Below, in pieces: positions 38,151 to 48,163 of a DNA stretch of 64,000 bases. Numbering within the stretch: the first letter of the stretch is position 1; each line of letters begins with the position of its first letter. The notes beneath the pieces are model-generated. The model saw only the letters and a program-made list of their open reading frames with translations, was not told the origin of the DNA and made no database searches. The DNA lies in contig NZ_JAPIVQ010000002.1 of assembly GCF_026239675.1 (NCBI RefSeq), positions 248,001-312,000 on the forward strand, in the 5' to 3' direction. The position numbers were made by a program, and so were the translations under genes. This DNA is from Pedobacter sp. PLR (GTDB taxonomy: Bacteria; Bacteroidota; Bacteroidia; Sphingobacteriales; Sphingobacteriaceae).

Positions 38151-40373
38151 CTAGAATCCTAGCTTCTCGTCAAGTTCTGTAGGTTGCTCCTGCTGCTGGT
38201 ATTGGTCACAGTCGAAGGTAATGGTCGTTCCATTTTTCGGCGGTTCAAAATCAGCTTTGCTCATATTTAAGGTCTTACTGGCGTATACACGTTTCATAAA
38301 ACCGGCATAGATTGGTAAGGCTGTAGCCGCACCAGAGCCCTGTCTGGTACTGGTAAAGTGGAATGCACGGTCTTCACAACCGGTCCATACGCCTGCAGTA
38401 AGTTGTGGCGTAATGGCCATAAACCAACCATCAGAGTTGGCATTCGTAGTACCGGTTTTTCCACCGATAGGTCCGGTTACGCCATATTTCCCGGATAAGC
38501 TCCATCCTGTTCCATTGGTAATTACACCGCGCAACATTCGGGTCATCACATAGGCAACTTCTTCATTCATTGCAGGCACTGGAATAGGCGTGTCATTGAA
38601 TAGCACGACGCCATTTTTATCTTGTATTTTTAAGATGTAAGTCGGTTTTTTCCAGACTCCTTTATTGGCGAATACACTATAAGCACCTACCATATCATAT
38701 ACGGAAGCATCAAAAGAGCCTAAAGCAATAGAAGGGGAGGCTGGTACTTCAGAGGTAATCCCCATTTTCTTAGCCAGAGTAGCTACGGCAACTGGTCCTA
38801 CCTGTTTCATCAGGTAAGCCGCAATATAATTCTGCGATAGTGCCAGCGCTTTTTGTAAGGTCAGGTAGCCGGGAACGGTTCCTGAAGATCTTGGTGTCCA
38901 TGGTGGACTCCCCGGAGTCTCAATTGTTACCGGCTCATTTAATACGCTGAAACATGGAGAGTATCCGTTTTCAATGGCTACAGCATAGGTGAAAGGTTTA
39001 GCTGTGGAACCTACCTGTCTGGTTCCCATCTTTACCTGATCGTATTTAAAATGCTCGTAATTGATCCCGCCAACCCATGCTTTCACATATCCGGATTGCG
39101 GATCCATCGCCATCATCGCGTTTCTCAATAGCAATTTATAGTATTTTACAGAGTCGATTGGCTTCATCAGCGTATCGATATTTCCTTTCCAGGTGAATAT
39201 ACTCAATCTGGTAGGAGTGTTGAAGTCTGCTTTAATTTCTTCTGCTGATTTTCCTTCCAGCTGCAATGCTTTGTACCTGTCGGATCTTCTGACACCCTGC
39301 TCGATCTGCATTTCTTTCCCTTTGAAAGGATTTTTGCCTTTCCAGCTCTGGAAGAAGGATGCCTGCAGGATTTTCATGTATTCCCTTTGTGCCTCTTCTG
39401 CATAAACCTGCATCTCGTAGTTAATGGTTGTCGTCACTTTAAGACCATCCCTGTCCAGATCATAAGGTGTACCGTCTGATTTTAGGATCGAACGCTCCAA
39501 AAAGAGTTTTTTAATATCATTTTTCACTACTGCTCTGAAATAAGGGGCAATACCATCATTTACGGTAGCCGCGCTGAAACGAAGACCTAATGGTTTTTCG
39601 ATTTGTTTTTCATAATCCTGTTCGGTTAAGAAATCCGCTTTCACCATTAATCCCATAATCGTATTTCTACGGGCCAATGCGCGTTCCGGATTACGGGTAG
39701 GAGAATATCTGGTGATCCCTTTCAGGATGCCCACCAAGGTAGCCGCCTGATCAACCGTTAACTTATCCGGTGTCGTATTGAAATATACTCTGGCAGCAGA
39801 TTTAATTCCATAAGCCTGATTTCCGAAATCTACCGTGTTTAAATACATCACGATAATTTCTTCTTTGGTATAGTTACGCTCCAGTTTCACGGCAATTACC
39901 CATTCCTGGAATTTTTGCAGGATACGCTTGGCGAAGTTCCTTTGCCTTCCTTCTTCAGAAAAAAGGTTGAGTGCCAGCTGTTGCGTAATGGTACTTCCCC
40001 CTTGCTTCTTACCGATGATGGCATAGAAAAAGATGGTAAACGTACGTTTAAAGTCAATACCTGAGTGTTCTTTAAATCGAATATCTTCAGTAGCGATTAA
40101 AGCATTGATGACATTCGGAGAGATCTTGTCGTAAGTGACATTAGATCTGTTTTGTACAAAGTAAGTGCCCAGTATTTTGCCATCTTCGGTGATGACTTCT
40201 GAGGCTTGATTGCTTTTAGGATGTTCAATGTCTCTGAAAGAAGGAAGTTCACCGAACAAGCCAAAACCAACGGAGACGATAAAAAGAGCGAATAAAACGA
40301 TTCCTGCAATTAAGAGCTTCCAGATGTTGAAATTATACCTTCTGATGTCTTCTTGCGAAAGTGGTTTGTTCAT
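38151..40373 (-). CDS. Bifunctional penicillin-binding protein 1A type
   Basis: 740 residues. One membrane anchor (about 19-40), a GT51 glycosyltransferase domain with catalytic Glu96 in ATEDIRFKEHSGID and GGSTITQQLALNLF, and a transpeptidase domain with the nucleophile Ser456 (GSTAKPF), SQN and GGKTGTTNANSDGWF. It polymerises and cross-links peptidoglycan outside the inner membrane. It starts 2 bp after the stop of the SprE/PorW-type gene, so a secretion component and a wall synthase are coupled; a pore for the type IX machinery through the wall is a possible reason (inference). Confidence 0.95.
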   Translation of the reverse strand: MNKPLSQEDIRRYNFNIWKLLIAGIVLFALFIVSVGFGLFGELPSFRDIEHPKSNQASEVITEDGKILGTYFVQNRSNVTYDKISPNVINALIATEDIRFKEHSGIDFKRTFTIFFYAIIGKKQGGSTITQQLALNLFSEEGRQRNFAKRILQKFQEWVIAVKLERNYTKEEIIVMYLNTVDFGNQAYGIKSAARVYFNTTPDKLTVDQAATLVGILKGITRYSPTRNPERALARRNTIMGLMVKADFLTEQDYEKQIEKPLGLRFSAATVNDGIAPYFRAVVKNDIKKLFLERSILKSDGTPYDLDRDGLKVTTTINYEMQVYAEEAQREYMKILQASFFQSWKGKNPFKGKEMQIEQGVRRSDRYKALQLEGKSAEEIKADFNTPTRLSIFTWKGNIDTLMKPIDSVKYYKLLLRNAMMAMDPQSGYVKAWVGGINYEHFKYDQVKMGTRQVGSTAKPFTYAVAIENGYSPCFSVLNEPVTIETPGSPPWTPRSSGTVPGYLTLQKALALSQNYIAAYLMKQVGPVAVATLAKKMGITSEVPASPSIALGSFDASVYDMVGAYSVFANKGVWKKPTYILKIQDKNGVVLFNDTPIPVPAMNEEVAYVMTRMLRGVITNGTGWSLSGKYGVTGPIGGKTGTTNANSDGWFMAITPQLTAGVWTGCEDRAFHFTSTRQGSGAATALPIYAGFMKRVYASKTLNMSKADFEPPKNGTTITFDCDQYQQQEQPTELDEKLGF

Positions 40374-40375
40374 TG

Positions 40376-43165
40376 TTAATAGTTGTTTTTATAAAATTCA
40401 AGGTACTTATTCAATAAGTCCTTGCTGCTGAGTTTATCAAAGTTTTCTTTGCTGATGATAAAGCTGTTGTACAGGTTAGCAGGGACTTTCATGATCTGTT
40501 TTAACTGTGGATTTATACCATCCGAGTACGTTTTTGCGTCGTCGAAAGTACCAAAGTTTCCTACAAATATAAGCTGATCATTGTCAAATTCCTTCAATTG
40601 ATGACGGAGATTGTTTTCAGCATAGTTTCCGCGGTTGAATTGACCGATGCCAAAACGGGAAGAACTGAGCGTTAAAGAGCCGTCAGCCACGTGTACCACG
40701 TAATAATATTGTTTAGAGATTGCGGTATTAAAAATTCCTTCTGCCTTCACTGCCGGTGCTGGTATAGCTGGTTTTTCAGCCGCTGGTGTTTCTTTTACAG
40801 GGATCTCCGCTACCGGATTTTGAGGTATAAAGGGAATTACCTGAGGAGGGCCCTCGTCCTGGCCGGCTTTAGGAGCGATCTTCATTGGGAATTGCTTTGC
40901 AAAGAAGGTCGGTTCATTAGCGTCGAAATCAGCAAGCGCAATCGCTCTTTTTCTGAATTCTTCCAGATGCTCGTTGATATAACTCAAATGGTCTTTTACT
41001 AAAGGTACAATCAACTGATCGTTCGGGAAGTTGATTTTTATCTTTTCAAAAGCTGTGATCAGCTGGTCAACATGTGATGTTCTACCGATGGCAATGGCTT
41101 TTAAATAGGCAAATTGTGGGGCTAAATAGTTGTCAGGACTGGCTTGCAGTACCTCATCTACTTTTAGGATCACAGCCGCAAAGTCTTTTTGCTCATATCG
41201 CTCAAACAGCTCATTGTATTGCTTATTGACCGCTACTTCTATTTCTGATTGTTTCAGTGAGAAAGAAGGGTCAAGGATGGTTTTTGCATAAGATGAGCTG
41301 GAGAAATCTTTCAGTACTTTTTGCTTATAAACCTCCGATTTTGCCGGATCTAAGGTCTTATTTGCTAAAAACAGCCCGTAATAGATCGAGGCAAGGCGAT
41401 CGTTTGCAGGGAAACGATTGAGTATTAACCCGTATACTTCAGCTGCTTCTTTAGGGCTGTTCAGCTCTTGCAGGTAGAAATTGGCGATTTCATAATAGGC
41501 ATCCAGTACTTTTTGATCTGATTTTGCCAATAGCGCCGGGCTGGTCGGGATTTCGGCTAATAAGGCTTTCATTTTAGTAGCAGAATCCGGCAGTGCCTGA
41601 CCGGTTTGGTCTGGATTTACAACCGCATTATTGGTCGCATAATTTTTAGTAATGCCCTGATTGGTTTCCTGAGCCGAAGATTTAATGCTTTGGCGCCAGT
41701 TAAGTTCCAGTTTACGGTTGCCCCATTTCTTTTTAAAGTCGTTAAAGCCTGTGCTGACGGCGGTCAGGTTGGCAAAGTAAAAATTGCTTGGCGCAGGGCC
41801 CTTCTTACGCGGATCATTGCTGGTAGGAATGGGATTTAAAGGATTGTTTGTGGCCTGACTTGCCGTTTTTTCCGGCGCAATCACCGGATTAACCAGTAAG
41901 CGCACTTTGGCCAAACGCTCCGCTTCCGGGAGCTTAGCCAGGGATTGCAGGGTGTCCTGTAAGGCAATCAGCTCGTAACGGTCCGTCAGGTATTCCAGGT
42001 TCTGATTCTTTTTTACAATCAGCTCATAACCCGGGTATGTTTTTGGCAGCGTGTTTACGGTGCTGTCATAATAGGCCTTCGCATTCAGGTAATTATGGAA
42101 ATGTTTGAAGTTCAGATCAGCAATCTTTAAATAGGAGAGGCCTTTCTGGTACATGTTTTTTGTGCTGTTGCGCAGCGATAGCTTATAGTATTTATCAGCC
42201 TCCGTATAATTTTCATCACGGGCATAGCTTTCAGCCACCTGATAATAGATCTGGTCGTGGTAATCCTCGTTTTTATCGTCTTTGAGCATGGCCAGCAGTT
42301 GTTGCTGCTTGTTTATTTTGACGCCACTCATAAAGGCATTCAGCTTAATGCGGTTAAGATTGGCATTAAAATACATTTCAAACGGGGCATTACTTTTCTC
42401 TACTTTACGGTAGTAGCGTAAGGCTTCATTGTAGTTTTCCTGTTTTTCATACAACTGTGCGAGGATGTAATTCCAACGGATGCGATTTGACTTGGAAGGA
42501 TTGGCGCGGATGGCCTGTTGCAGCATTTCGATGGCCTCTGTTGCCATGCGTTGGTGGATATAGATTTGCGCAATGGTAGCCAATGGCTCTGCTTTATTAC
42601 TTTTTAAGCTGGAAATCGTGTTAGATAAGGTGTCCAGCACTTTTGCTGCTTCACTGTATTTACCCAGTTGCATCAAACTTCTGGCTTTCCAATCTAAGGC
42701 CTGTACCTGGCTTTTGATAAGATTAGGGTATGTTTTAGCCGTATAATCGAAGTATTCTTCTGCATTAAAGTAGTTCCCTTTATAATAGTTGGCTTTGCCG
42801 AGCAGGAGGTAAGCGTCGTCCTGATAGTTGCCATAGGTTTTTTCCAACAATAATACCCTTGCCTTTTTGATGATTTCTTCCATGTCCGGCATGTTGCCAC
42901 CTGGCTGATCATTGAAAATGTCATAGGCTTCAGGATTGATATAAACAGGTAGCACCTCGTCGTAATTGTCGGCATAAGCCTCTGCCAGTTCTTCCTGATG
43001 TTGATTCAGGATCATATTGGCATTGTATATATAGTTATATCTGGAAGTCAGGTTTTGCATGGCCCTGCTTGCGGCAGTATCCTTATTGGAACTACAGGCA
43101 TATAGAAGGCAGGAACAGAAGATAAACAGAATTACCTTTAGAGAGTTGATTGCGTAATTTTTCAA
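40376..43165 (-). CDS. sprE: SprE/PorW-type TPR lipoprotein of the type IX secretion system
   Basis: 929 residues starting with TTG at 43165. Lipobox Leu-Tyr-Ala-Cys (Cys24), then SRAMQNLTSRYNYIYNANM, which matches the start of SprE/PorW proteins, a long series of TPR-like helices and, at the very end, FIISKENFDKL...KYLEFYKNNY, again typical of the family. A Pro/Ala/Glu-rich linker near 775-815 separates the TPR part from the C-terminal domain. SprE/PorW is an outer-membrane-associated component needed for type IX secretion and gliding. It is divergent from the ATP synthase operon and followed directly by the PBP1A and uvrC genes. Confidence 0.85.
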   Translation of the reverse strand: MKNYAINSLKVILFIFCSCLLYACSSNKDTAASRAMQNLTSRYNYIYNANMILNQHQEELAEAYADNYDEVLPVYINPEAYDIFNDQPGGNMPDMEEIIKKARVLLLEKTYGNYQDDAYLLLGKANYYKGNYFNAEEYFDYTAKTYPNLIKSQVQALDWKARSLMQLGKYSEAAKVLDTLSNTISSLKSNKAEPLATIAQIYIHQRMATEAIEMLQQAIRANPSKSNRIRWNYILAQLYEKQENYNEALRYYRKVEKSNAPFEMYFNANLNRIKLNAFMSGVKINKQQQLLAMLKDDKNEDYHDQIYYQVAESYARDENYTEADKYYKLSLRNSTKNMYQKGLSYLKIADLNFKHFHNYLNAKAYYDSTVNTLPKTYPGYELIVKKNQNLEYLTDRYELIALQDTLQSLAKLPEAERLAKVRLLVNPVIAPEKTASQATNNPLNPIPTSNDPRKKGPAPSNFYFANLTAVSTGFNDFKKKWGNRKLELNWRQSIKSSAQETNQGITKNYATNNAVVNPDQTGQALPDSATKMKALLAEIPTSPALLAKSDQKVLDAYYEIANFYLQELNSPKEAAEVYGLILNRFPANDRLASIYYGLFLANKTLDPAKSEVYKQKVLKDFSSSSYAKTILDPSFSLKQSEIEVAVNKQYNELFERYEQKDFAAVILKVDEVLQASPDNYLAPQFAYLKAIAIGRTSHVDQLITAFEKIKINFPNDQLIVPLVKDHLSYINEHLEEFRKRAIALADFDANEPTFFAKQFPMKIAPKAGQDEGPPQVIPFIPQNPVAEIPVKETPAAEKPAIPAPAVKAEGIFNTAISKQYYYVVHVADGSLTLSSSRFGIGQFNRGNYAENNLRHQLKEFDNDQLIFVGNFGTFDDAKTYSDGINPQLKQIMKVPANLYNSFIISKENFDKLSSKDLLNKYLEFYKNNY

Positions 43166-43207
43166 AAAAATAGGTTGAGTTAAAGCTTATAAACAACAAA
43201 ATATATA

Positions 43208-43215
43208 CAAAAGTA
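43208..43215 (-). promoter_or_regulatory. TACTTTTG promoter box for sprE
   Basis: Matches TAnnTTTG on the minus strand, 42 bases before the TTG start. It lies in the 110-bp region shared with the ATP synthase operon, whose own box on the plus strand (TTTATTTG, 43250-43257) is imperfect. Confidence 0.55.
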
Positions 43216-43275
43216 TTTTATTCAGCACTAAGTTCTTAACAATTTAGGTTTTATTTGTATTAGATTTTTATTCCT

Positions 43276-43497
43276 ATGGACCCAAACGAAGAGAAAAAAA
43301 ACGTTAATAATTTCGCGAAGTATTCTTCGATCAGTTTTCAAATGCTGGCCACAATTGGCGTTTTTGCGTTTGCAGGCTATAAAATTGACGAATACCAGCA
43401 TACTAAGCAACCGATCTACACTGCTATTTTAGGACTTTTAGGAGTAGTAGTGTCTCTGTATCAGGTTGTAAAACAACTAAATAAAAACTCAAACTGA
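43276..43497 (+). CDS. AtpZ/AtpI-type ATP synthase accessory protein
   Basis: 73 residues with two membrane helices (about 20-36 and 45-66) joined by a short YKIDEYQHT loop. The pattern NNFAKYSSISFQMLATIGVFAFAGYKID fits the AtpZ/AtpI family, which helps c-ring assembly or Mg2+ supply. First gene of the ATP synthase operon. Confidence 0.88.
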   Translation: MDPNEEKKNVNNFAKYSSISFQMLATIGVFAFAGYKIDEYQHTKQPIYTAILGLLGVVVSLYQVVKQLNKNSN

Positions 43498-43521
43498 TTA
43501 TTTAAAGCCGTTGTAAATCCT

Positions 43522-43529
43522 TACTTTTG
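43522..43529 (+). promoter_or_regulatory. TACTTTTG promoter box inside the ATP synthase operon
   Basis: Perfect TAnnTTTG 19 bases before the TTG start of the 4-TM gene, so the operon may have a second, internal promoter. Confidence 0.5.
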
Positions 43530-43548
43530 TAAAAAAATAGATACTGAT

Positions 43549-43938
43549 TTGAGTTTAACACGGTTTACCCTTTATTATTTAGCGTTTTGCGCCTTTCTCG
43601 GTGGCATCGCTTATGCCCTTCCTTCTATATTTCCTGATCAGTTGATCTTAGTACCTAAATTCTGGCTGGTGTTTGGCTTCTTAGCCGGGATCACCTATAT
43701 CGCTTACGGCGTGGCAGATTTGGGCTTAAAACGCAATCCTGATGTTGGCGTAATGGCCATAATGGGGTCAATTGCACTGAAGATGATTTTCGCCATGGCT
43801 TTTGTGCTGATTTACAGCCTTAAGAGCAAGGAAAACGGCTTTGTTTTCGTGCTGAACTTTTTTTCTTTATATTTATTGTTCAGCTTCTTTGAAATATACT
43901 GTTTGTTACGTAACTTGCGCCACCAAAATAAAAAGTAA
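43549..43938 (+). CDS. Four-helix membrane protein of the ATP synthase operon
   Basis: 129 residues starting with TTG (no ATG or GTG is available). Four membrane helices are visible (about 5-25, 33-53, 66-88 and 92-115). I do not recognise a named family, but the position between atpZ and atpB and the layout suggest an AtpI/subunit-I-like assembly factor. No conserved charged residue of an ion channel is obvious. Confidence 0.75.
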   Translation: MSLTRFTLYYLAFCAFLGGIAYALPSIFPDQLILVPKFWLVFGFLAGITYIAYGVADLGLKRNPDVGVMAIMGSIALKMIFAMAFVLIYSLKSKENGFVFVLNFFSLYLLFSFFEIYCLLRNLRHQNKK

Positions 43939-43952
43939 AAATCTGCGAGTAA

Positions 43953-45107
43953 ATGGATTGTAGCCACGTTTTTGAGTTTAAAGTGAAGAGGTTAATTGTT
44001 GTTTTTACGCTCTTTTTAGCGTTTTTTTCTGTTACGCCTGCGGCTTTCGCACAGGTTGACACAGCACAAGTAACAGAAGGTTCTCATGCCCAGCCGGCAG
44101 CTGAGAAAAAGTTTGACATTGGTAAGTTTGCACTACACCACATTGCGGATTCGCATAGCTGGCATGTAATCGGACATACCTACATCGACCTTCCGGTAAT
44201 TTTGTACACCAAAGCTGGTGTTGTAAACTTCAGTTCTGCTGATTTCACCACGCTGGAGGACGGAAAAGTTGTTCGCGATGATGAAGCTAAAGTAGTAGTA
44301 GAGCGGAAAGGACAACGCTTTGTGAAGATGCACGAGAAAATCTATTATGCATCTGACGTTGCTAATGAGCACGGTCAGTTTGTAAATTTAGATGAGAAGC
44401 ATCATGCCACAAATGCACGCCCGCTGGATTTGTCGATTACAAAAAATGTGGTCACCTTGTTTATCTCTATTATCATTTTATTAGTTGTGTTCTTAAACGT
44501 AGCTAAAGGATATAGAACTAACAAAGGAAAGTCACCAAAAGGAATCCAGTCATGGATGGAGCCGATCATCTTGTTTGTACGTGATGATATCGCTATTCCA
44601 AACTTAGGTCATAAATACGAGCGCTTTATGCCGTACTTATTAACCGTGTTTTTCTTTATCTGGTTTAATAACATGTTGGGCTTAGTTCCATTCTTACCTG
44701 GTGGTGCCAATTTAACGGGTAACATCGCAGTAACGATGATCCTTGCACTGGCTACGTTCTGCCTGACGGTGTTTAACGGTAATAAATATTACTGGAAACA
44801 CATCTTTATGCCTGATGTACCATGGTGGATGTATATCGTTATGGTTCCGGTAGAGTTGTTCGGTATCTTTACCAAGCCTATCGCCCTGATGATTCGATTG
44901 TTTGCTAACATTACTGCAGGACACATTTTGGTGTTGTCATTAATCTGCCTTGTGTTTGTATTTAACAGTTTATACATTGCGCCAATCTCTATCGCCTTCG
45001 CTGTATTTATCGGTGGAATCGAATTGCTGGTGGCATTTATCCAGGCCTTTATTTTTACGATCCTGTCTGCCCTGTTTATCGGTATGGCAATTGAAGATCA
45101 CCATTAA
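43953..45107 (+). CDS. atpB: F-type ATP synthase subunit a
   Basis: 384 residues, longer than most subunits a because of an N-terminal extension. A GTG at 43983 would give a clean signal peptide (MKRLIVVFTLF...AFA) and may be the real start. After about 150 residues of extracytoplasmic sequence come five membrane helices, with the essential Arg in KPIALMIRLFANITAGH and SALFIGMAIEDHH at the end. It forms the proton half-channels against the c-ring. Confidence 0.95.
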   Translation: MDCSHVFEFKVKRLIVVFTLFLAFFSVTPAAFAQVDTAQVTEGSHAQPAAEKKFDIGKFALHHIADSHSWHVIGHTYIDLPVILYTKAGVVNFSSADFTTLEDGKVVRDDEAKVVVERKGQRFVKMHEKIYYASDVANEHGQFVNLDEKHHATNARPLDLSITKNVVTLFISIIILLVVFLNVAKGYRTNKGKSPKGIQSWMEPIILFVRDDIAIPNLGHKYERFMPYLLTVFFFIWFNNMLGLVPFLPGGANLTGNIAVTMILALATFCLTVFNGNKYYWKHIFMPDVPWWMYIVMVPVELFGIFTKPIALMIRLFANITAGHILVLSLICLVFVFNSLYIAPISIAFAVFIGGIELLVAFIQAFIFTILSALFIGMAIEDHH

Positions 45108-45123
45108 TTAGAATAATTTTTAA

Positions 45124-45357
<234 letters not shown>

Positions 45358-45366
45358 AAATTAAAC

Positions 45367-45392
45367 GGTGCCAGATAGCGATATCTGGTACC
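45367..45392 (+). promoter_or_regulatory. Hairpin between atpE and atpF
   Basis: An 11-bp stem (45367-45377 with 45382-45392, one G-T pair) with a 4-nt loop lies 10 bases after the atpE stop and has no T run. It is likely a stability or processing element for the atpE message. Confidence 0.6.
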
Positions 45393-45434
45393 ATTTATTG
45401 TTAAAAAAGAACAAAATATTTTATACATATACAG

Positions 45435-45929
45435 ATGGAATTATTATTACCTGAATTCGGCCTAGTTATCTTTCAATCCATTGCTTTCTTATTGCTAATG
45501 TTCCTATTGGCAAAATTTGCCTGGAAACCTATTCTTGCAGCAATTAAAGAACGCGAAAAATCGATTGACGAAGCATTAAGCAAAGCTGAATTAGCAAAAC
45601 AAGAGATGGCTCGTTTAACTTCTCAAAATGAAGAGTTAATGAAATCTGCGCGTGCAGAACGTGACTTGATTTTGAAAGAAGCGAAAATGCTTAAAGATAG
45701 TATCATTAATGAAGCAAAAACTTCTGCTCAGACTGAAGGTGCTAAGTTAATTGAGAAAGCTAAGATTGAAATTGAGAATTCAAAGAAAGCTGCTTTAGCA
45801 GAATTGAAACACCAGGTTTCTTCTTTATCATTAGATATCGCAGAACGTGTACTGCGTAATCAATTACAGGACAAAGCTACTCAGCAGGATTTAGTTGCTA
45901 ATCTTTTAAAAGACGTTGAATTAAACTAG
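45435..45929 (+). CDS. atpF: F-type ATP synthase subunit b
   Basis: 164 residues. One N-terminal membrane helix (about 7-27) followed by a long charged coiled coil (AIKEREKSIDEALSKAELAKQ) typical of the peripheral stalk. It links subunit a to the delta subunit. Part of the atp operon, 77 bp after atpE and 31 bp before atpH. Confidence 0.95.
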   Translation: MELLLPEFGLVIFQSIAFLLLMFLLAKFAWKPILAAIKEREKSIDEALSKAELAKQEMARLTSQNEELMKSARAERDLILKEAKMLKDSIINEAKTSAQTEGAKLIEKAKIEIENSKKAALAELKHQVSSLSLDIAERVLRNQLQDKATQQDLVANLLKDVELN

Positions 45930-45960
45930 TCAGTAGTTTATTTAGCCAAATTAGATAAAA

Positions 45961-46509
45961 ATGTTAGAAAATAAAGCAGCATCGAGATACGCCAAATCAA
46001 TGATTGACCTTGCTAAAGAGCAGAACTCTTTAGAAGAAATCAAAAATGATATGGTGCTTTTAGATCAGGTGATCGATCAGAATCCAGAATTGGAAGCTAT
46101 CCTTAATAACCCTATCGTTCCCTTGAATAAGAAAGCCGGAATTTTAGAAGATGTATTTGGAACCAAAGTTAATGTGTTAACCAAAGCCTTCTTTAAACTG
46201 GTAGTTAGCAAAGGACGTTCAGCGATCTTATTTGGAATGGCAAAATCCTTTATTCAGCAATACAATGCCATCAAAGGGATTGTTACTGCAGAAGTTACTT
46301 CGGCAATCGAGCTGACTGATGCAAACAGAACAGAGATCGTAGCTTTGGTGAAAAAAGAAGCAGGCGCTAATGAAGTTGTGATTAAAGAAAAAGTTAATGA
46401 CAAACTGATTGGCGGATTTATTTTGAAAGTTGGAGACAAGCAATTTGATGCAAGTATCGCCAGCGGTTTGAATAAACTTAAAAAAGAATTTGCTCAGGGC
46501 ATTGTTTAA
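45961..46509 (+). CDS. atpH: F-type ATP synthase subunit delta
   Basis: 182 residues. ASRYAKSMIDLAKEQN at the start and the C-terminal NDKLIGGFILKVGDKQFDASI block are diagnostic of AtpH/OSCP. It joins the b stalk to the top of the alpha/beta ring. In order between atpF and atpA. Confidence 0.95.
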   Translation: MLENKAASRYAKSMIDLAKEQNSLEEIKNDMVLLDQVIDQNPELEAILNNPIVPLNKKAGILEDVFGTKVNVLTKAFFKLVVSKGRSAILFGMAKSFIQQYNAIKGIVTAEVTSAIELTDANRTEIVALVKKEAGANEVVIKEKVNDKLIGGFILKVGDKQFDASIASGLNKLKKEFAQGIV

Positions 46510-46560
46510 CCTGAGTATTTAAAATAGAAGATAACATATACTAAGAAATAATATAAAATT

Positions 46561-48135
46561 ATGGTAGAGGTAAGACCAGACGAAGTATCGGCAATTATCA
46601 GGCAACAATTGGCGGGCTTTAAATCAGAAGCAGAACTTGAAGAAGTTGGTACCGTATTGCAGGTGGGTGATGGTATTGCCCGTGTTTATGGTTTAACTAA
46701 AGTTCAATCCGGTGAGTTAGTTGAATTTGAAAACGGCTTACAAGGTATTGTTTTGAACCTTGAAGAAGATAATGTTGGTGTGGTTTTATTAGGCCCGTCT
46801 GACACGATCAAAGAAGGTGATACGATTAAACGTACTAAGAAAATTGCCTCTATTAAAGTTGGTGAAGGTATGTTAGGTCGTGTAGTTAACACGATGGGTG
46901 AGCCAATCGATGGTAAAGGACCAATCATTGGACAGACGTATGAAATGCCTATCGAGCGTAAAGCTCCGGGTGTAATCTACCGTCAGCCGGTTACTGAACC
47001 TTTACAAACAGGTATCAAAGCGATTGATGGTATGATTCCAATCGGTCGTGGTCAACGTGAGTTGGTTATTGGTGACCGTCAGATTGGTAAAACTGCGGTT
47101 TGTATCGATACTATCATCAACCAAAAAGAATTTTATGAAGCAGGTAACCCTGTTTACTGTATATATGTAGCTTGTGGTCAAAAAGCAAGTACTGTTGCAA
47201 ACGTAGTACGTACATTAGAAGAAAACGGTGCAATGCCATATACGGTTGTTGTTGCTGCTTCTGCTGCTGAACCTGCTCCATTGCAGTTCTACGCTCCTTT
47301 CTCAGGTGCTGCGATCGGTGAATTTTTCCGTGATACAGGTAGACCAGCATTAATTGTTTATGATGATTTGTCTAAACAAGCTGTTGCTTACCGTGAGGTG
47401 TCGTTATTACTTCGTCGTCCACCGGGCCGTGAGGCTTATCCTGGTGACGTGTTCTACCTTCACAGTCGTTTGTTAGAGCGTGCTGCAAAGATCAACTCTA
47501 ACGATGATATCGCACAAGCAATGAATGACCTTCCTGAATCTCTGAAAGGTATCGTTAAAGGTGGTGGTTCATTAACTGCACTTCCTATTATCGAAACTCA
47601 GGCTGGTGACGTTTCTGCTTATATCCCTACAAACGTAATTTCGATTACTGACGGACAGATCTTCTTAGAAACTAACTTGTTCAACGCAGGTATTCGTCCG
47701 GCTATTAACGTTGGTATCTCGGTATCTCGTGTAGGTGGTAATGCGCAGATCAAATCAATGAAAAAAGTTGCTGGTACTTTGAAATTAGACCAGGCTCAAT
47801 ACCGCGAGTTAGAGGCGTTCTCTAAATTCGGTTCTGACCTTGATGCAGCTACTAAATCTGTACTTGATAAAGGTTCACGTAACGTGGAAATCCTTAAACA
47901 AGGTCAGTTCTCACCAGTTACTGTGGAGAAACAAGTAGCAATCATCTACATTGGTACTAAAAACTTAATGCGTTCAGTTCCTATCAATAAAGTAAAGGAA
48001 TTCGAAGCTGAGTACTTACAACAATTGGAATTACGTCACCCGGAGACTTTAAAAGCTTTAAAAGCTGGTAAATTTGATGATGCAATTACCGGAGTATTGG
48101 AAACTGTAGCAAAAGAGCTTTCCAGCAAATACTAA
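46561..48135 (+). CDS. atpA: F-type ATP synthase subunit alpha
   Basis: 524 residues. The N-terminal beta-barrel is followed by the nucleotide-binding domain with Walker [11 protein letters not shown] (about residue 170-180), [11 protein letters not shown] and the arginine-finger region [11 protein letters not shown]. Forms the non-catalytic sites and contributes the Arg finger to the beta subunit. atpD is not nearby. Confidence 0.97.
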   Translation: MVEVRPDEVSAIIRQQLAGFKSEAELEEVGTVLQVGDGIARVYGLTKVQSGELVEFENGLQGIVLNLEEDNVGVVLLGPSDTIKEGDTIKRTKKIASIKVGEGMLGRVVNTMGEPIDGKGPIIGQTYEMPIERKAPGVIYRQPVTEPLQTGIKAIDGMIPIGRGQRELVIGDRQIGKTAVCIDTIINQKEFYEAGNPVYCIYVACGQKASTVANVVRTLEENGAMPYTVVVAASAAEPAPLQFYAPFSGAAIGEFFRDTGRPALIVYDDLSKQAVAYREVSLLLRRPPGREAYPGDVFYLHSRLLERAAKINSNDDIAQAMNDLPESLKGIVKGGGSLTALPIIETQAGDVSAYIPTNVISITDGQIFLETNLFNAGIRPAINVGISVSRVGGNAQIKSMKKVAGTLKLDQAQYRELEAFSKFGSDLDAATKSVLDKGSRNVEILKQGQFSPVTVEKQVAIIYIGTKNLMRSVPINKVKEFEAEYLQQLELRHPETLKALKAGKFDDAITGVLETVAKELSSKY

Positions 48136-48163
48136 ATTACTCTTGACTGAAGAATAAAAAAGA

